Of a stretch of 64,000 nt of DNA, positions 19,655-29,318 are shown in pieces. Source of the stretch: Phenylobacterium parvum (GTDB lineage: Bacteria > Pseudomonadota > Alphaproteobacteria > Caulobacterales > Caulobacteraceae); contig NZ_CP029479.1 of NCBI RefSeq assembly GCF_003150835.1, positions 1,736,001 to 1,800,000 of the forward strand, written 5' to 3'. The position numbers and the translations under genes were made by a program. The notes under the pieces were generated by a model. It saw only the letters and a program-made list of their open reading frames with translations, was not told where the DNA came from and did not search any database. Every line of letters starts with the position of its first letter. The first letter of the stretch is position 1.

Positions 19655-20773
19655 TCAGGCGGCCGCGTTGCGGCGTTCGAGGTGGCTGACGAGACGGTCC
19701 TTCCAGACCCGGGGGGCGCCGGCGACCAGGGAGAGCTGGCGCGAGCGGCGATAGTGCAGGTGGCAGTCCACGGCCCAGGTGAAGCCGATGCCGCCGTGGG
19801 TCTGGATGTTCTCCTTGGAGCCGAACCAGTAGGCCTCGGAGGCCGCGATCCGGGCGGCGCTGGCGGCCACCGGCAGTTCCGGGGCGTTGGTGTTGAGGGC
19901 CCAGGCCCCGTAGTAGGCGTTGGAGCGGGCCAGCTCGTTCTTAACGTACATGTCGGCCAGCTTGTGCTTGATGGCCTGGTAGCTGGCGATGGTGCGGCCA
20001 AAGGCGAAGCGCTCCAGGGCGTATTCCTTCGCCATCTCCAGGGCGCGGTCAGCGCCGCCGGTCTGCTCGAAGGCCAGGAGGACCGCGGCCCGGTCCAGGA
20101 CCTGCTCGACCAGGGACAGGCCCTCGCCCGCACCGCCAAGGCGCTCGGCCGGGACCTTGTCGAAGACCAGCTTCGCTGCATCCCGCGAGGGATCCAGGGT
20201 GGAGAGGGTCTCGCGGGTCACGCCGGCGGCCGACAGGTCGACCAGGAACAGGCCCGGCTGGCCGCCTTCCTTGGCGAGGACCAGGACATGGGTGGCGATC
20301 CCGCCGTCGGTGACGGGGATCTTGGTCCCGGAGAGACGGCCGCCCTCGACCGTGGTGCGGATGGCGGACGCCGCAAGGGCGCCAGGGCCCTCGGAGGTGG
20401 CCAGAGCGCCGATGACGTCGCCGGCGGCGATGCCCGGCAGGACGGCGGCCTTCTGGGCCTCGGAGCCCGCGAGCATCACGGCCTCGGCCAGGACATAGAC
20501 GGTGGACGCGAAGGGGATGGGCGCCACGGCCCGACCCAGCTCCTCGGCGATGACGCAGAGCTCAAGACGGCCAAGGCCCAGGCCGCCGTGCTCCTCGGGA
20601 ATGGCGGCGCCCAGCCAGCCCTGGCCGGCGACAGCCTTCCAGAGCTCGGCATCCCAGGTCACCGAGGGATCGTCGATCACCTTGCGGACCCGGCTCGTCG
20701 GGCAGTTGGCCTCGAGGAAGCGCCTCGCCTCGTTCTTGAGGAACTTCTGGTCCTCGGAGAAATCGAAATTCAT
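19655..20773 (-). CDS. Acyl-CoA dehydrogenase family protein, partner subunit
   Basis: ATG 20773 (MNFDFSEDQKFLKNEARRFL) gives 372 residues. N-terminal, middle (LATSEGPGALAASAIRTTVEGGRLSG in two blocks) and C-terminal domains are recognisable, with IASYQAIKHKLADMYVKNE and HGGIGFTWAVDCHLHYRRS near the end. The middle-domain FAD motifs are weaker than in the neighbour 18411-19640, as in the divergent half of alpha2beta2 acyl-CoA dehydrogenases. The two genes lie 14 bp apart and are probably cotranscribed. Substrate unknown. Confidence 0.9.
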   Translation of the reverse strand: MNFDFSEDQKFLKNEARRFLEANCPTSRVRKVIDDPSVTWDAELWKAVAGQGWLGAAIPEEHGGLGLGRLELCVIAEELGRAVAPIPFASTVYVLAEAVMLAGSEAQKAAVLPGIAAGDVIGALATSEGPGALAASAIRTTVEGGRLSGTKIPVTDGGIATHVLVLAKEGGQPGLFLVDLSAAGVTRETLSTLDPSRDAAKLVFDKVPAERLGGAGEGLSLVEQVLDRAAVLLAFEQTGGADRALEMAKEYALERFAFGRTIASYQAIKHKLADMYVKNELARSNAYYGAWALNTNAPELPVAASAARIAASEAYWFGSKENIQTHGGIGFTWAVDCHLHYRRSRQLSLVAGAPRVWKDRLVSHLERRNAAA

Positions 20774-20881
20774 GGGCTCGCACGCCTCCCTGCGCCGGTC
20801 CGGTCTCTGGTCAGCAGGGAACATAGTCCCCGCCACCGGACGGCGGAAGACTGACCTCGCGTCAGGAGCGGTGGCGACCGA

Positions 20882-23536
20882 TCAGGAGAGCCGGGCGAGA
20901 GCCGCCTGCAGGCGCTCGCGAGCCGCCTCGGCGTCGGCCAGGCGCTCGCGGTTCTCCTCCACGACCTCCTCCGGCGCCCGGGCCACGAAGTCCGGGTTGT
21001 CCAGCTTGCGGCGGGTCTGCTCGGCGGTGGCGGCCAGGGCGGCCACTTCCTTGGCCAGGCGGGCCTTCTCGGCAGCGAGGTCGATGAACTCGGCCACCGG
21101 CAGGGCCAGGGTCGCCCCCTGGACCACGAAGGGAATGGAGCCGGCGGGCGCTTCGGTCACGACACGGACGTCCGAAACCCGGAGCATCTGGCCGATCACC
21201 GGGGCGTAGGCCGCCAGTATGGCCGACTGGGCGGCGTCCGCCTCGACCACCAACAAGGAGGGCCGGGCGCCGAGGGGCACGTTGAGTTCCGAGCGCACCG
21301 AGCGGCCCTCGGCGATGGCGGCGATGACCAGCCCCACCTCGGCGGCTGTGGCCGGATCGGGCGCCAGGGCCGACAGGTCCGGCCAGCGGGCCGCAATCAG
21401 CAGGGGCTCTGCGCGGGCGGCGCCCAGGTCGGCGGTCTGGTCCCACAGCTCCTCGGTCAGGAACGGCATGACCGGGTGCAGCAGCTTCAGGATGACGTCC
21501 ATCACCCAGGCCGCTGTGGCGCGGGTCTCGGCCCGGGCGTCGACGTCCTCGCCATTCAGGACGGGCTTGGACAGCTCGACATACCAGTCGCAGAAGGTGT
21601 TCCAGATGAAACGGTAGAGAAGGTTGGCCGCCTCATCGAAGCCGCAGCTGGCGATGGCGTCGGTCACCGCGGCGGCGGTGCGGGACGTCTCGCCGACGAT
21701 CCAGCGGTTGACCGCCCCCTTCACCGCCGAAGGGTCGAAGCCCTCGGCGCGGACGCAGCCATTGACCTGGCAGAACCGCGCAGCATTCCAGAGTTTGGTG
21801 CCGAAATTCCGATAGCCTTCAATGCGCTGGGTCGAGAGCTTGATGTCCCTTCCCTGCCCCGACATGGCCGTCAGCGTGAACCGCAGGGCGTCCGCACCGT
21901 AGGTGTCGATGAGGTCCAGGGGGTCCATGACATTGCCCTTGGACTTGGACATCTTCTTGCCGGAGGCGTCGCGGACGAGGGCGTTGAAGAAGACCCGCCG
22001 GAAGGGGACCTCGCCGGTGAAATGCAGGCCCAGCATCATCATCCGGGCGACCCAGTAGAAGATGATGTCGAATCCGGTGACCAGGGTATGGGTCGGATAG
22101 AACCGCTTGAGGTCAGCGGTCTCGTCCGGCCAGCCCAGGGTCGAGAAGGGCCAAAGTCCCGAGGAGAACCAGGTGTCCAGGACGTCCTCATCCTGGCGCA
22201 GGGCCGTCTCGGCGCCGTAATGCGCCCTCGCGGCGGCCAGGGCCTCGGCCTCCGTCTCCTCGACGAAGACCGCGCCGTCCGGTCCGTACCAGGCCGGGAT
22301 CCGGTGACCCCACCAGAGCTGGCGCGAGACGCACCAGGGCTCGATGTTCCGCATCCACTCAAAGTAGGTCTTGGACCAGGCGGCCGGCTCCAGGACGGTG
22401 CGGCCGTCCTCCACCGCGGCGATGGCGGGCTTGGCGAGGGTGGCGGCGTCCACGAACCACTGGTCGGTCAGGTAGGGCTCGACAACAACGCCGGAACGGT
22501 CGCCGTGCGGCACCACGTGCCGGGTCGGGTCAATGCCGCGCAGCAGCTCCAGGGCCTCGAATTCGGCGACCACCATCTTGCGGGCGACAAAGCGGTCGAA
22601 GCCCCGGTACGCCTCGGGCGCGGCGTCGCTGATGCAGCCGAAGTCGTCGAGGATGTTGATCATCTCCAGGCCGTGGCGCTTGCCGACCTGGAAGTCGTTG
22701 AAGTCGTGCGCCGGAGTGATCTTCACCGCGCCGGAGCCCTTCTCGGGATCGGCGTAGTCGTCGGCCACGATCGGGATCAGCCGCCCGACGATGGGCAGGC
22801 GTACCCGCTTCCCCACGAGGTGGGCGTAGCGCTCGTCCTTGGGGTTCACCGCCACCGCGGTGTCGCCCAGCATGGTCTCCGGCCGGGTGGTGGCCACGAC
22901 GATCTCGCCTGAGCCATCCTCCAGCGGGTAGGCGAAGCGCCAGAAATGGCCGTCCACTTCGCGCTGCTCGACTTCCAGGTCCGATATGGCGGTCTGCAGG
23001 TGCGGATCCCAGTTCACCAGCCGCTTGTCGCGGTAGAGCAGACCCTGCTTGTGCAGGGTGACGAAGACCTTGCGGACGGCGGCGCTGAGCCCCTCGTCCA
23101 GGGTGAAGCGCTCGCGGCTCCAGTCACAGGAGGCGCCCAGCCGGCGCAACTGGCGCGTGATGGTCCCGCCGCTCTCGGCCTTCCAGGTCCAGACCCGCTC
23201 GAGAAAGGCCTCACGGCCCAGGTCGCGTCGCCCGATGTTGCCCTCGGCGGCCAGCTGGCGCTCCACCACCATCTGGGTAGCGATGCCGGCGTGGTCCGTA
23301 CCCGGCAGCCAGAGGGCCGCCTTGCCCCGCATGCGCTCGAACCGGATCAGGACGTCCTGGAGCGTGTTGTTCAGGGCGTGGCCGATGTGCAGGGAGCCCG
23401 TGACATTGGGAGGCGGGATGACCACCGAAAAGGGCTCGGCCGACGGATCGTCGGTCGGCGAGAAGGCGCCGGAGGCCTCCCAGCGGGCATAGAGCCGGGG
23501 CTCTGCGGTCTTGGGGTCGAAGGTCTTGTCAAGCAT
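20882..23536 (-). CDS. valS: Valyl-tRNA synthetase
   Basis: An 884-residue class I aminoacyl-tRNA synthetase. The HIGH motif is in [15 protein letters not shown] near residue 45 and the KMSKS loop in [17 protein letters not shown]. The connective editing domain lies between about 200 and 340 ([39 protein letters not shown]). The C-terminus has the ValS coiled coil ([20 protein letters not shown]). It charges tRNA-Val in the cytoplasm. Its position 141 bp downstream of popZ is as in Caulobacter relatives. Confidence 0.97.
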   Translation of the reverse strand: MLDKTFDPKTAEPRLYARWEASGAFSPTDDPSAEPFSVVIPPPNVTGSLHIGHALNNTLQDVLIRFERMRGKAALWLPGTDHAGIATQMVVERQLAAEGNIGRRDLGREAFLERVWTWKAESGGTITRQLRRLGASCDWSRERFTLDEGLSAAVRKVFVTLHKQGLLYRDKRLVNWDPHLQTAISDLEVEQREVDGHFWRFAYPLEDGSGEIVVATTRPETMLGDTAVAVNPKDERYAHLVGKRVRLPIVGRLIPIVADDYADPEKGSGAVKITPAHDFNDFQVGKRHGLEMINILDDFGCISDAAPEAYRGFDRFVARKMVVAEFEALELLRGIDPTRHVVPHGDRSGVVVEPYLTDQWFVDAATLAKPAIAAVEDGRTVLEPAAWSKTYFEWMRNIEPWCVSRQLWWGHRIPAWYGPDGAVFVEETEAEALAAARAHYGAETALRQDEDVLDTWFSSGLWPFSTLGWPDETADLKRFYPTHTLVTGFDIIFYWVARMMMLGLHFTGEVPFRRVFFNALVRDASGKKMSKSKGNVMDPLDLIDTYGADALRFTLTAMSGQGRDIKLSTQRIEGYRNFGTKLWNAARFCQVNGCVRAEGFDPSAVKGAVNRWIVGETSRTAAAVTDAIASCGFDEAANLLYRFIWNTFCDWYVELSKPVLNGEDVDARAETRATAAWVMDVILKLLHPVMPFLTEELWDQTADLGAARAEPLLIAARWPDLSALAPDPATAAEVGLVIAAIAEGRSVRSELNVPLGARPSLLVVEADAAQSAILAAYAPVIGQMLRVSDVRVVTEAPAGSIPFVVQGATLALPVAEFIDLAAEKARLAKEVAALAATAEQTRRKLDNPDFVARAPEEVVEENRERLADAEAARERLQAALARLS

Positions 23537-23677
23537 GGCGTTTTCCGGGGCGGACCCGTAACGGAAGAGCCGGCCGCGTCAAGTCAGGTCCGTTGTTTCG
23601 AAGGTATGGCGAAGAGATCCCCAAGGAACGCCCCTCCCCTCACCCTGCTGCATCCGCAGGGCGCCAGGGTATGGGAC

Positions 23678-24172
23678 CTAGCGGGCCCGTCCGCCCCGGG
23701 AGATTCGTTCGATCTCGGCCTGGACCTGGGCCTCTACAATGTCGGGCAGGTGATCATCCAGCCATTGCTTGAGGAGCGGGCGCAGCAGTTCCCGGACCAC
23801 GTCCTCGAGGGTCCGCAGGTCATGCGGCATGAGAAGCGAGGCGGACAAGTGGCCGAAGGCGGCGGCGGCGGCCGCTGCGGTCGGGTCTGATACAAGGGCG
23901 GGTGCGGGGCGAAGCGGTTCGATATCTCCAACCGGATCCACACGGTCCGTCAGTTCCAGAACATCTTCGGGCTCGGGTTCTGGCTCTGGCTCTGGCTCCG
24001 GAAGCTCGTCCTCGTCCTCAATCTCAGGTTCCGGCTCAGCAGCGCGCGGGGGCGGAGGAACATCCTCCCTTTCGACATCCTCCGACTGCTCGACATCATC
24101 TTCCGAGATGATGCGGCGGATGGAGGCGAGGATCTCCTCCATTGTCGGTTCTTTTTGCGACTCGTCGGACAT
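23678..24172 (-). CDS. popZ: Polar organizing protein PopZ (DUF2497)
   Basis: ATG 24172 gives 164 residues with the three-part PopZ layout. The N-terminal client-binding helix is PTMEEILASIRRIISEDD, followed by a Pro/Glu/Asp-rich disordered linker (about 30-90, including a run of EP repeats). The C-terminal helices needed for oligomerisation are FGHLSASLLMP and LEDVVRELLRPLLKQWLDDHLP. PopZ forms the polar hub that anchors ParB-parS and recruits cell-cycle regulators, including those acting with CckA (37131-39185). It is transcribed toward valS. No CtrA box was seen in the 159-bp upstream gap. Confidence 0.95.
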   Translation of the reverse strand: MSDESQKEPTMEEILASIRRIISEDDVEQSEDVEREDVPPPPRAAEPEPEIEDEDELPEPEPEPEPEPEDVLELTDRVDPVGDIEPLRPAPALVSDPTAAAAAAAFGHLSASLLMPHDLRTLEDVVRELLRPLLKQWLDDHLPDIVEAQVQAEIERISRGGRAR

Positions 24173-24331
24173 CCGCCACCGCGATTCGGGAAAGGGCCAG
24201 CCTCTGAAGGAGGCTAGGCGCACAGGACTTAACAGGCAATTCCCGGCGGACAAGCGCGGGTCACAAGACCGTAGATAACCGATTCCCCGCAGAAACGCGC
24301 CGGGGCGGGGTCACCCCCGTACGATCAGGAC

Positions 24332-25825
24332 CTACTTCTGGACCGGAGCGACTTCCGGCGCGGTCCTCGCCGGGGGCGGCAGGGGAACCGGGCGATCCGG
24401 GATCTCGGCCGGCTTGGGCACCAGAACGCCGTCGATGCCCGAGATCGGCACCTCCCAGGGAACCCATCCCCAGGTGACCCTCAGGTTGCGGAAGTTTGCG
24501 GCCGGGTCATAGCGCGGGATTTCCGGGACAAGGTATCCAGCCTGGAGCCGTCCGACCTGCGCAAGCACGCCGGCAGCGGCCACGTACTCATCCCGTCGGG
24601 CGCTGATCTGGGCCAGCTCCGCAGCGCGGAGCTCCTGCTCGGCGTTGAGGACGTCGATGGTGGTCCGAAGCCCGACCCTCTGCTCCTGGACGACGCCCTC
24701 GGCGGCGATCCGGGCGGCCCGGACCTGCTTGTCCGTCGCCTCGATATTGCTCCGGGAGGCCTGCAAGGCGCTCCAGGACTGGGTGATGGCCTGGCGGACC
24801 GAACGCCGCGCGTTCTCGATACCCAGCCGGTCAACCGTGTTCCTCTCGCTGGCGGCCCGGACCCGGGACAGGGTCTGCCCACCGGTGAAGAGCGGGACGG
24901 TCACCACCGCGGAACCGGAAAGGGCTCGGGAATAGGCGTCGGTATGGAGCGGGCTGACGAGACCGGAGTAACCCAGCTGTCCCTGCAGGGCGATGGTGGG
25001 CATCTGCTCGGCGCGGGCGCCGGCCACGCGAGCCCGGCTGGCCTGCTCGGCATACTCTGCGGCGCGGATGATGGGGCTTCCGGACTCGGCGAGGTCCCAG
25101 GCCTGTTCGATGGAAGCCGGCAGGATCGTTCCGATGGGCGGCTCGGGCGCAAGGTCGCCCGGCGCCTGCCCGACAACGGCCTCGTATGTGGCTCGGGAGG
25201 TCGCCAGGGTGGCCTGGGCGGAGTTCAGAAGCGCCACGGCCGCGGCCAGGCGGGCTTCGGACTGGGCGACATCCGTTCGCGTGATCTCGCCCACTTCAAA
25301 CCGGGCGCGCGACTCATCCAGCTGGCGCTGGAGGACCGCCACGTTGGTCTGGCGAATTCGGAGGGCCTCCTGGTCACGCCGGACATCGACGTAGGACTGG
25401 ATCACCTGGCCAAGGATCTGGGCCTCCACGCGTCGCAAGGTCTCACGGCCCGAAAGGCTGTCAGACTCAGCCGCAGAGACCGCCGACGACACGCGGCCGC
25501 CAGTGTAGATGGGCTGGGTGAGGGACAGGACGGCGGACCCGGAATTGCTTTCGATGTCCACCTGAGGGCTCGTGCCCGGAAGTGTCGTCTCGGTCCAGGT
25601 GGCGCGTCCTGTCGCGGACAGGGTGGGCCGGTACCCCGAACGGGCCTGGTACCAGTTTTCGTCGAGCGCGCGCAGCTGGGCCCGCTGGGCCTGCAGGGTC
25701 GGGTTGGAAGCATAGGCCATGGCGATGGCCTCAGCCATGGTCTCAGCCGAGGCCCCTGCGGCCGAAAGCGTGAGTCCCGCCAGAGAGACCGCAGCCAGCC
25801 AGCGGCTGCGACGACGCATGATCAT
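24332..25825 (-). CDS. TolC family outer membrane channel
   Basis: A 497-residue protein with a signal peptide ending ASA-ET near residue 28. Two OEP repeats follow: MAEAIAMAYASNPTLQAQRAQLRALDENWYQARSG-type helices in the first half and a matching block (QAITQSWSALQASRSNIEATD) in the second, with VGLRTTIDVLNAEQELRAAE, the typical TolC motif. It forms the outer membrane and periplasmic tunnel of type I secretion or efflux pumps. A TolC homologue near popZ in Caulobacter serves S-layer export (RsaF), so this may be its counterpart; that link is from memory and uncertain. Confidence 0.92.
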   Translation of the reverse strand: MIMRRRSRWLAAVSLAGLTLSAAGASAETMAEAIAMAYASNPTLQAQRAQLRALDENWYQARSGYRPTLSATGRATWTETTLPGTSPQVDIESNSGSAVLSLTQPIYTGGRVSSAVSAAESDSLSGRETLRRVEAQILGQVIQSYVDVRRDQEALRIRQTNVAVLQRQLDESRARFEVGEITRTDVAQSEARLAAAVALLNSAQATLATSRATYEAVVGQAPGDLAPEPPIGTILPASIEQAWDLAESGSPIIRAAEYAEQASRARVAGARAEQMPTIALQGQLGYSGLVSPLHTDAYSRALSGSAVVTVPLFTGGQTLSRVRAASERNTVDRLGIENARRSVRQAITQSWSALQASRSNIEATDKQVRAARIAAEGVVQEQRVGLRTTIDVLNAEQELRAAELAQISARRDEYVAAAGVLAQVGRLQAGYLVPEIPRYDPAANFRNLRVTWGWVPWEVPISGIDGVLVPKPAEIPDRPVPLPPPARTAPEVAPVQK

Positions 25826-25952
25826 CTCGTATCCCCAAGTACCGGACGCGCGAAGCGCCCGCCTATATGACCGGCGTTTCCTCCGGAGGCCAGTGGACCT
25901 GACCTTAAGGTTTATTCACCCGGGTCTTACGATCCGGTTTCCGGCGAAGGAA

Positions 25953-26522
25953 TCAAAAGGCGAAACCGGGCTGGGACTCTAGTCCCGGGAGATAGGGCGG
26001 AGCCGCGTCAAAGCCTTCGCGCCGGCCAATCCCCTCTGCGGTCCGGACATGCAGGACGGCGCGCCCGGCGGGCCCGTGTCGTTCGATAACGGCGGCGCGC
26101 CCCCCGACCGCGACGGCGTCGAGCCAGGCTGCAGGAACCTCGGAAACGGCCCCTTCGGCAATCACCAGGTCGTAGGTCCCGGGCGGCGGACGATCCAGGG
26201 CCTCGCCGTCGAAACGGGTCACGACCAGCCCGCAGGCCTCAAGAACGACCGCGGCGTACGGCGCGGCTACAGCGAGGGCGGTCTCACCAGCGGCGGGGGC
26301 AGCCATCTGGAGGAGCTTGGCGATGTCGCGAGGCCGCAGGAGCCGGCGTCCTGGCGCGTACTCGGGCTCGACATCCGCGTAGGCAAGGTAGGCGCGCCCC
26401 TCTGGAAGGAGGGACTCGCGGGGGATCCGGCGCATGGCGTCCTGGATCCTGAGGTCGGTCACATCGGCGGTCCGGACCTGGCTCTCCACCATGTTGAGGC
26501 GGGCTTCAGCGGTATCGTCCAT
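25953..26522 (-). CDS. PCMT-like protein with degenerate SAM site
   Basis: A 189-residue protein related to protein-L-isoaspartate O-methyltransferase. The N-terminus RLNMVESQVRTADVTDLRIQDAMRRIPRESLLP matches the family in two adjoining blocks, and YDLVIAEGAVSEVPAAWLDAVAVGG resembles the later strand-4 region. The glycine-rich AdoMet loop (normally VLEIGTGSGYQ) is replaced by ALAVAAPYAAVVLEACG, and the protein is shorter than typical PCMT (about 210-220). It probably does not methylate by the usual mechanism. It is upstream of the TolC gene on the same strand, 127 bp apart. Confidence 0.8.
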   Translation of the reverse strand: MDDTAEARLNMVESQVRTADVTDLRIQDAMRRIPRESLLPEGRAYLAYADVEPEYAPGRRLLRPRDIAKLLQMAAPAAGETALAVAAPYAAVVLEACGLVVTRFDGEALDRPPPGTYDLVIAEGAVSEVPAAWLDAVAVGGRAAVIERHGPAGRAVLHVRTAEGIGRREGFDAAPPYLPGLESQPGFAF

Positions 26523-26689
26523 GACGTCTCCGGTGGGCGCAAAACAGGAAGTCTGACGCCAGCCGACAGGCCAGGCGGGACGGACGGCTTATAGAGCGCG
26601 GCGCGACGCCAAGGCAATGCGGACCCTCTCGGAGATTGCCCCGGCGCCCGCCTTCTGTTAGCGAACCCTCGCCCGGCGCGGACCGGTGT

Positions 26690-26763
26690 GGCCTGATGGC
26701 GGAGTGGTGACGCAGCGGACTGCAAATCCGTGCACCCGAGTTCGATTCTCGGTCAGGCCTCCA
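26690..26763 (+). tRNA. tRNA-Cys (GCA)
   Basis: Acceptor arms GGCCTGA and TCAGGCC pair perfectly. The anticodon GCA lies at 26722-26724 in the loop CTGCAAA, the T arm contains GTTCGATTC, and CCA is encoded (26761-26763). It is 74 nt long, type I. It follows the PCMT-like gene start by 167 bp and precedes the tandem 370-aa genes. No integrase or duplicated tRNA end was seen nearby. Confidence 0.97.
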
Positions 26764-26966
26764 GACTTTCCCTTCACAGAACACCGGACCGATCTCCTGT
26801 CCCGGCCCATTGTCTCGCTTCAACTGGCGGGAGCTGTTCAGTTTTGGCGCAGAAATTGCGGCGTTACCCCAAACGGCCATAAGGTTGGATCGGATTGGGA
26901 CACCCGATCCTTAACCCGTCGTTTGGACCGGGGGGATAATCTGGCGCAAGCTGGACTGGGGCAGGA

Positions 26967-28079
26967 ATGCGCAAGAACGCCAATGTTGACCGTACAGTGC
27001 GCGACCTTGGGCAGATTGAAAAATCGGCTTCGACAAGCCGTGTGCTGAACCTGCTGGCGGTTTCGAGCGCGTCCCGAAATGACCCGGGGTACTCGGAGCA
27101 ACCCTTCTTCACCTCGCCTCGGCTGAATGAGAGCCTCATAATCAAGCACCGGGTCCGGGCTGACGAGGCCGGGGTTCTCCCGAAGGATAGGGTCAGCGGG
27201 ACCAAGGTCATCCTGCCGTTCGAGCGGACGGACCTTAAGATCGGCGGCCGCTCCTTCTTGATCGAGCAGAAGGGCTGGCGCGACGTCGTCAATGACATCA
27301 GCGGCGCCTACCGGAATCCCGAACGCGACATCCTCGTGCTGCTCGCCCTGAACGACCTTCCCTCCCTGGACCCCTTCCTGGTCCGGGAGCAGCTCAAGCG
27401 ACGGGGTCTGGCGGTGGCGCCCTGCTACTTCAGGATATCGGAAGCCGACGTGACACGGATGCAAAGCTTCGTCGGCAAGCAGGTGGAGATCCTGCTCGAT
27501 ATCTCGCAGCGTAACCGGATGGATGGTTCGAGCTGGTCCAACCGCATGATCAGGGCCCTCCTGGCGCCTACGCCAGGCGACTCGATCCACCCCATCCGCC
27601 TGGCCCTGCGGCTGGATCCCGAGGACTTCGAGGAGGGGATCTTCGCCTGGAAGGGCTTCGTCTATTACCAGTGGCTCCTCGGGGAGCTTCGCCCACAGCT
27701 CGGACCCTTCCTCAGGGAAATCCTGGTCATGAAGACCCATGGGTTCCGCGACCGGGAGATGAGCCTGGCGCTGGACCGCGCACGCCGTCGACTGGTGGAC
27801 AGGGTCAACTCCGTCATGGAGGAAGTGGTTGGCGCCGTGAGGGTCTATGAGGCGGCGTTCAACGATCTGACCCGGAATGGCAAGCCTCTCGCATTCGCCA
27901 ACTTCCTGAGGCGCACCCCGGAAATGTTCATCCTTCTGGGGGAGAGGATCGGCGCCCTTTCCCACGTGGCGAGTTACTGGCAGTTCCGGTTCCCGGAGGG
28001 CGCGTTGGAGCCCATCCAGATGGAGGAACTGTTTGAGATCGTTCGTGATTTTGAATTCACACTCGGTGGCGAGGCCTGA
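26967..28079 (+). CDS. Conserved protein of unknown function, tandem paralogue A
   Basis: A 370-residue soluble protein without signal or membrane segment. It is clearly paralogous to the next gene over its full length: both open with a DRxVRxLG...ASTSRVLNL block and share ILPFERxDLxxGGRSF, LPSLDPFLxRExLxRRG, CYFxISEADxxRMQ, FxWKGFxYYxW, NGKPLAFxNFLxRxPxMFxxLGERIG and RFP. About half the positions agree by eye. The start is supported by alignment with the paralogue, although the GGGGCAGGA upstream is very close. I do not recognise the family. The conserved Arg/Asp/His/Trp-rich blocks suggest a binding or catalytic function. Confidence 0.8.
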   Translation: MRKNANVDRTVRDLGQIEKSASTSRVLNLLAVSSASRNDPGYSEQPFFTSPRLNESLIIKHRVRADEAGVLPKDRVSGTKVILPFERTDLKIGGRSFLIEQKGWRDVVNDISGAYRNPERDILVLLALNDLPSLDPFLVREQLKRRGLAVAPCYFRISEADVTRMQSFVGKQVEILLDISQRNRMDGSSWSNRMIRALLAPTPGDSIHPIRLALRLDPEDFEEGIFAWKGFVYYQWLLGELRPQLGPFLREILVMKTHGFRDREMSLALDRARRRLVDRVNSVMEEVVGAVRVYEAAFNDLTRNGKPLAFANFLRRTPEMFILLGERIGALSHVASYWQFRFPEGALEPIQMEELFEIVRDFEFTLGGEA

Positions 28080-28192
28080 GCCCGAGACTCCCGGAAGGTC
28101 GCCGGGCCTACCTCCTACAAGACAGAATTTTTGGGCGTCCTTAAGGATTCATCCCCTATAGGAGGCTCAGGAAATCCGGGAAGGGCAAGGTC

Positions 28193-29305
28193 ATGCGTCA
28201 GGCGTCCACCGATCGGTCGGTGCGCAATCTCGGGGCGCTGCAGCGGACAGCCTCAACGAGCCGCGTCCTGAATCTCGTCGCCATCGCCAACGCCCACAAG
28301 GGCGATCCCGCCTATCATTCCAGGCCGTTCTTCAACACGCCGCTCCTCAATGAGTGCCTCATTCTGAAGCACCGCATCCGTGTGGACGAGCGTTATGTCT
28401 TCGACGACGAACGCCAGAACTCCACCAAGATCATTCTTCCCTTCGAGCGTTCCGACCTGCGGATGGGGGGGCGGTCCTTCTTTGTCGGTCAGCGCGGTTG
28501 GCGTGAAATCGTCCGAGAGACCGCCGGCGACGCGATGGATGTCGAGCGAGACCTCCGTGTCCTCAGTGTGATCGACGAGATCCCATCGCTGGATCCCTTT
28601 CTCCTGCGGGAACACCTGAACCGCCGGGGAATCCACATTTCGGCCTGCTACTTCGCCATCTCCGAGGCCGACCTGGCGCGGATGCAGGATTTCGTGGCGA
28701 TGGAGATCAACAACCTGATCCGGCTGACCTACGCCACCGCAGGCGAGGGCTCCAGCTATTCCAGCAAGCTCGTCCAGGTCCTTCTCTCGACGGAGATCAA
28801 CGAGCACCTTGAGCCGCTCCGCATCGCCCTGAGACTTGAGGGTGAGGACTACAGGGAGGGGGTCTTCAGCTGGAAGGGCTTTCTCTATTACAAGTGGGTT
28901 CTCAACGATCTCTGGCCGAAGCTCGTCGATGTGCTTCGTGAAATGCCGCAGATCCGGGTGACGGGGCACAAGGACCCCGAACTGATGGCGTACATCGACC
29001 GGACACGTCGCCGGCTGATAGACACTGTCGACCACAAGCGTCGTGAGGTCACCGAGGCCCTGGATGTCTATGACCGCGCCTTCGCCGACCTGACCAAGAA
29101 CGGCAAGCCGCTGGCCTTCCGCAACTTCCTCCTCCGGGCGCCCAAGATGTTCCTGATGCTCGGCGAGCGGATCGGCGTGATCTCCCACATCACCAGCTTC
29201 TGGCGCTATCGGTTCCCCGACGCCCGTTCGCTGGCCGCGCCCATCGACGAAGTCCTGGATATCCTCAAGGACTTCGAACAGAACATCACCACGGTCGAAT
29301 CCTGA
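28193..29305 (+). CDS. Conserved protein of unknown function, tandem paralogue B
   Basis: A 370-residue soluble protein, the same length as paralogue A and alignable end to end. Conserved blocks include PFERSDLRMGGRSFFVG, IPSLDPFLLREHLNRRG, CYFAISEADLARMQDFV, VFSWKGFLYYKWVL, and NGKPLAFRNFLLRAPKMF before LGERIG. A long basic helix lies at about 275-300 (YIDRTRRRLIDTVDHKRREV). It has its own 113-bp upstream gap with AGGAGG at 28160-28165 and a TCCTTAAGGA palindrome at 28138-28147. The glutamate-synthase-domain gene follows after 13 bp, so this copy may be cotranscribed with it. Function unknown. Confidence 0.8.
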   Translation: MRQASTDRSVRNLGALQRTASTSRVLNLVAIANAHKGDPAYHSRPFFNTPLLNECLILKHRIRVDERYVFDDERQNSTKIILPFERSDLRMGGRSFFVGQRGWREIVRETAGDAMDVERDLRVLSVIDEIPSLDPFLLREHLNRRGIHISACYFAISEADLARMQDFVAMEINNLIRLTYATAGEGSSYSSKLVQVLLSTEINEHLEPLRIALRLEGEDYREGVFSWKGFLYYKWVLNDLWPKLVDVLREMPQIRVTGHKDPELMAYIDRTRRRLIDTVDHKRREVTEALDVYDRAFADLTKNGKPLAFRNFLLRAPKMFLMLGERIGVISHITSFWRYRFPDARSLAAPIDEVLDILKDFEQNITTVES

Positions 29306-29318
29306 GAAGGCGGCGCAG

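Noticed and set aside
26690-26763. tRNA-Cys as an integration site for the tandem 370-aa genes
   Set aside because: No integrase, no duplicated tRNA 3' end and no composition shift were seen downstream.
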